From NCBI RefSeq assembly GCF_024138145.1, contig NZ_CP099998.1, positions 62,001-126,000 of the forward strand: a stretch of DNA of 64,000 bases, written 5' to 3'. Below the pieces are notes generated by a model. It searched no databases and had not been told where the DNA came from. It worked only from the letters and a program-made list of their open reading frames with translations. Below, piece after piece: positions 63,273 to 64,000 of this stretch (position 1 is the stretch's first letter; each line of letters begins with the position of its first letter). A program made the translations under genes and the position numbers. The DNA is from Natronosalvus halobius. Lineage in GTDB: Archaea > Halobacteriota > Halobacteria > Halobacteriales > Natrialbaceae.

Positions 63273-63760
63273 CTCTGCCGATCACTATTGATCGTGGGAT
63301 GATTTGGCTGCCCCATCATACGATGATTTTCCGTCGACGGGTGCAGCGGACAGCCCGTAGCCGCTGGCCAATTTTAGATTAGTGTGAGACAATCCTGCCC
63401 TACCTTTACCTGGACGAGGCGAGACACCGCACGTTCTGATAGCAGTACGCAAAATACACCGATGTCCCAAGAGATCACGATCGAATCGCCGGGGAGAAGA
63501 ACGTTATGTCTTTGCACCGATTACGAACGATAAAGCCTGGAGAACGCGCGATACGCTTCGTTCATGACGCGATGGATTCGATGGGTCTACTGGGGAGCCC
63601 CGTCCAACCTGTGCTTGCGTGCGGGCACGTACGTTCGCCCGCTTCGACTGGAATCTTCACGGATTTCGCCGAAATATCGATTGGCGGGTAAGTTATTCGG
63701 AGCGTTCGCCATTTCTCTTCGAGACAACAAAATAATCCCCATCCGACGTAATCGCGCTAA

Positions 63761-64000
63761 TTAGTGTATTCCCTGCAGAATACCGCCGTCGACGACAAGG
63801 GATTCGCCAGTGACGTACGCGGCGAGATCGCTCGCAAGATACACGGCGGCATTTCCGATATCCTCCGGTTTCCCGAACCGTCGGAGTGGGATGGATTGTT
63901 GCTGCCGTTCACCGTCTTCAGTGCCGACAATCTCGATATCCTCGGTTACCATCTGTGTTTCTGTCGTTCCGGGATGGATAGCGTTGACCCGAATCTGTGG
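63761..64000 (-). CDS. short-chain dehydrogenase/reductase, C-terminal part (5' end outside window)
   Basis: The frame is open to the last base of the window, so the start lies to the right; the ATG at 63952 is internal. The 79 visible residues (PQIRVNAIHPGTTETQM, LRRFGKPEDIGNAAVYLAS, YVTGESLVVDGG) are the C-terminal third of an SDR and align closely with the SDR at 15713-16495 (AIHPGTIETQM, LRRLGHPTDIGNVAVFLAS). The catalytic residues are outside the window. The substrate is unknown. Confidence 0.9.
   Translation of the reverse strand, partial: PQIRVNAIHPGTTETQMVTEDIEIVGTEDGERQQQSIPLRRFGKPEDIGNAAVYLASDLAAYVTGESLVVDGGILQGIH

Larger units (their letters stand above)
62234..63760. other. 1.5-kb gene-poor, AT-rich region with palindromes
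   Basis: No credible protein or RNA gene in 1,527 bases. The middle (62800-63120) is notably AT-rich. Short palindromes cluster at 63191-63272 (listed separately). A minus-strand frame at 63285-63470 reads RAGLSHTNLKLASGYGLSAA in part, faintly like the tail of a TnpB-type transposon protein, but too weakly to call. The stretch may be an old insertion scar or a long regulatory zone. Confidence 0.4.

Noticed and set aside
63285-63470. TnpB (IS200/IS605) C-terminal remnant
   Set aside because: Only a faint LKLASG-type resemblance and no zinc-ribbon Cys pairs or RuvC block, so not called.
1-64000. tRNA, rRNA, CRISPR arrays, intact insertion sequences
   Set aside because: Intergenic regions were read for clover-leaf-like and repeat-spacer patterns and for transposase motifs on both strands; none was convincing.

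Overview
The window is from a halophilic archaeon (class Halobacteria). The signs are uniformly acidic proteins, solute-binding proteins with Tat-type twin-arginine signals followed by a lipobox Cys, an F420-type LLM oxidoreductase, and many start codons about 25-30 bases downstream of AT-rich TATA-like boxes with little or no leader, the usual haloarchaeal leaderless arrangement. Genus cannot be told from sequence alone. Both edges cut genes: an M42 peptidase on the left and a short-chain dehydrogenase on the right. I saw no rRNA, tRNA, CRISPR array or intact insertion sequence.

Almost every gene belongs to uptake and breakdown of peptides, amino acids or other small nitrogen compounds. Left to right: an M42 aminopeptidase tail and a translationally coupled pair of divergent glycine-decarboxylase (P-protein) subunits (1-3939); an aldo/keto reductase, a TIGR04076-like small protein and a gamma-glutamyltransferase-like Ntn hydrolase (4080-7463); a complete peptide ABC transporter on the minus strand (7502-13377); a SnoaL-like protein, an M24 peptidase, an SDR, an M29-type aminopeptidase and an IclR regulator (13726-19906); an ornithine-cyclodeaminase-like (OCD-like) gene overlapping a dihydrodipicolinate-synthase-like (DHDPS-like) lyase (20125-22087); a decayed type II NADH dehydrogenase; another M24 peptidase, an SDR, an Old Yellow Enzyme homologue, RidA, an FAD amine oxidase and a class V PLP enzyme (22923-29761); M32, two M24 and one S9 peptidase (29850-36121); a second complete peptide ABC transporter on the plus strand (36517-42735); a BsuPI-like protein and two cupins; a polyamine-type ABC transporter (45008-49056); a VOC protein, an amidohydrolase of the prolidase-like kind and a DUF885 peptidase-like protein (49272-52902); an SDR, an LLM oxidoreductase and a class III aminotransferase; then a second OCD-like / DHDPS-like set with a COG3199 NAD-kinase-like protein and a double EthD protein (57058-61225), and two more SDRs.

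Read together, this looks like a large catabolic island. Two peptide importers bring in oligopeptides. At least eight peptidases or peptidase-like enzymes, heavily biased toward X-Pro specificity families (four M24, one S9, possibly the amidohydrolase), cut them. PLP, FAD and imine-handling enzymes (class V and III PLP enzymes, FAD oxidase, RidA, OCD-like reductases, DHDPS-like lyases, the P-protein-like pair) then process the amino acids. The duplicated OCD-like plus DHDPS-like set resembles the enzyme families used in bacterial hydroxyproline breakdown, but the canonical OCD catalytic Asp and part of the DHDPS proton relay appear replaced in both copies, so the actual substrate is open. Recurrent short palindromes (TTCAY-N3-RTGAA and TATCCA/TGGATA dyads) around the IclR gene, the M29 gene and an M24 promoter suggest a local regulon.
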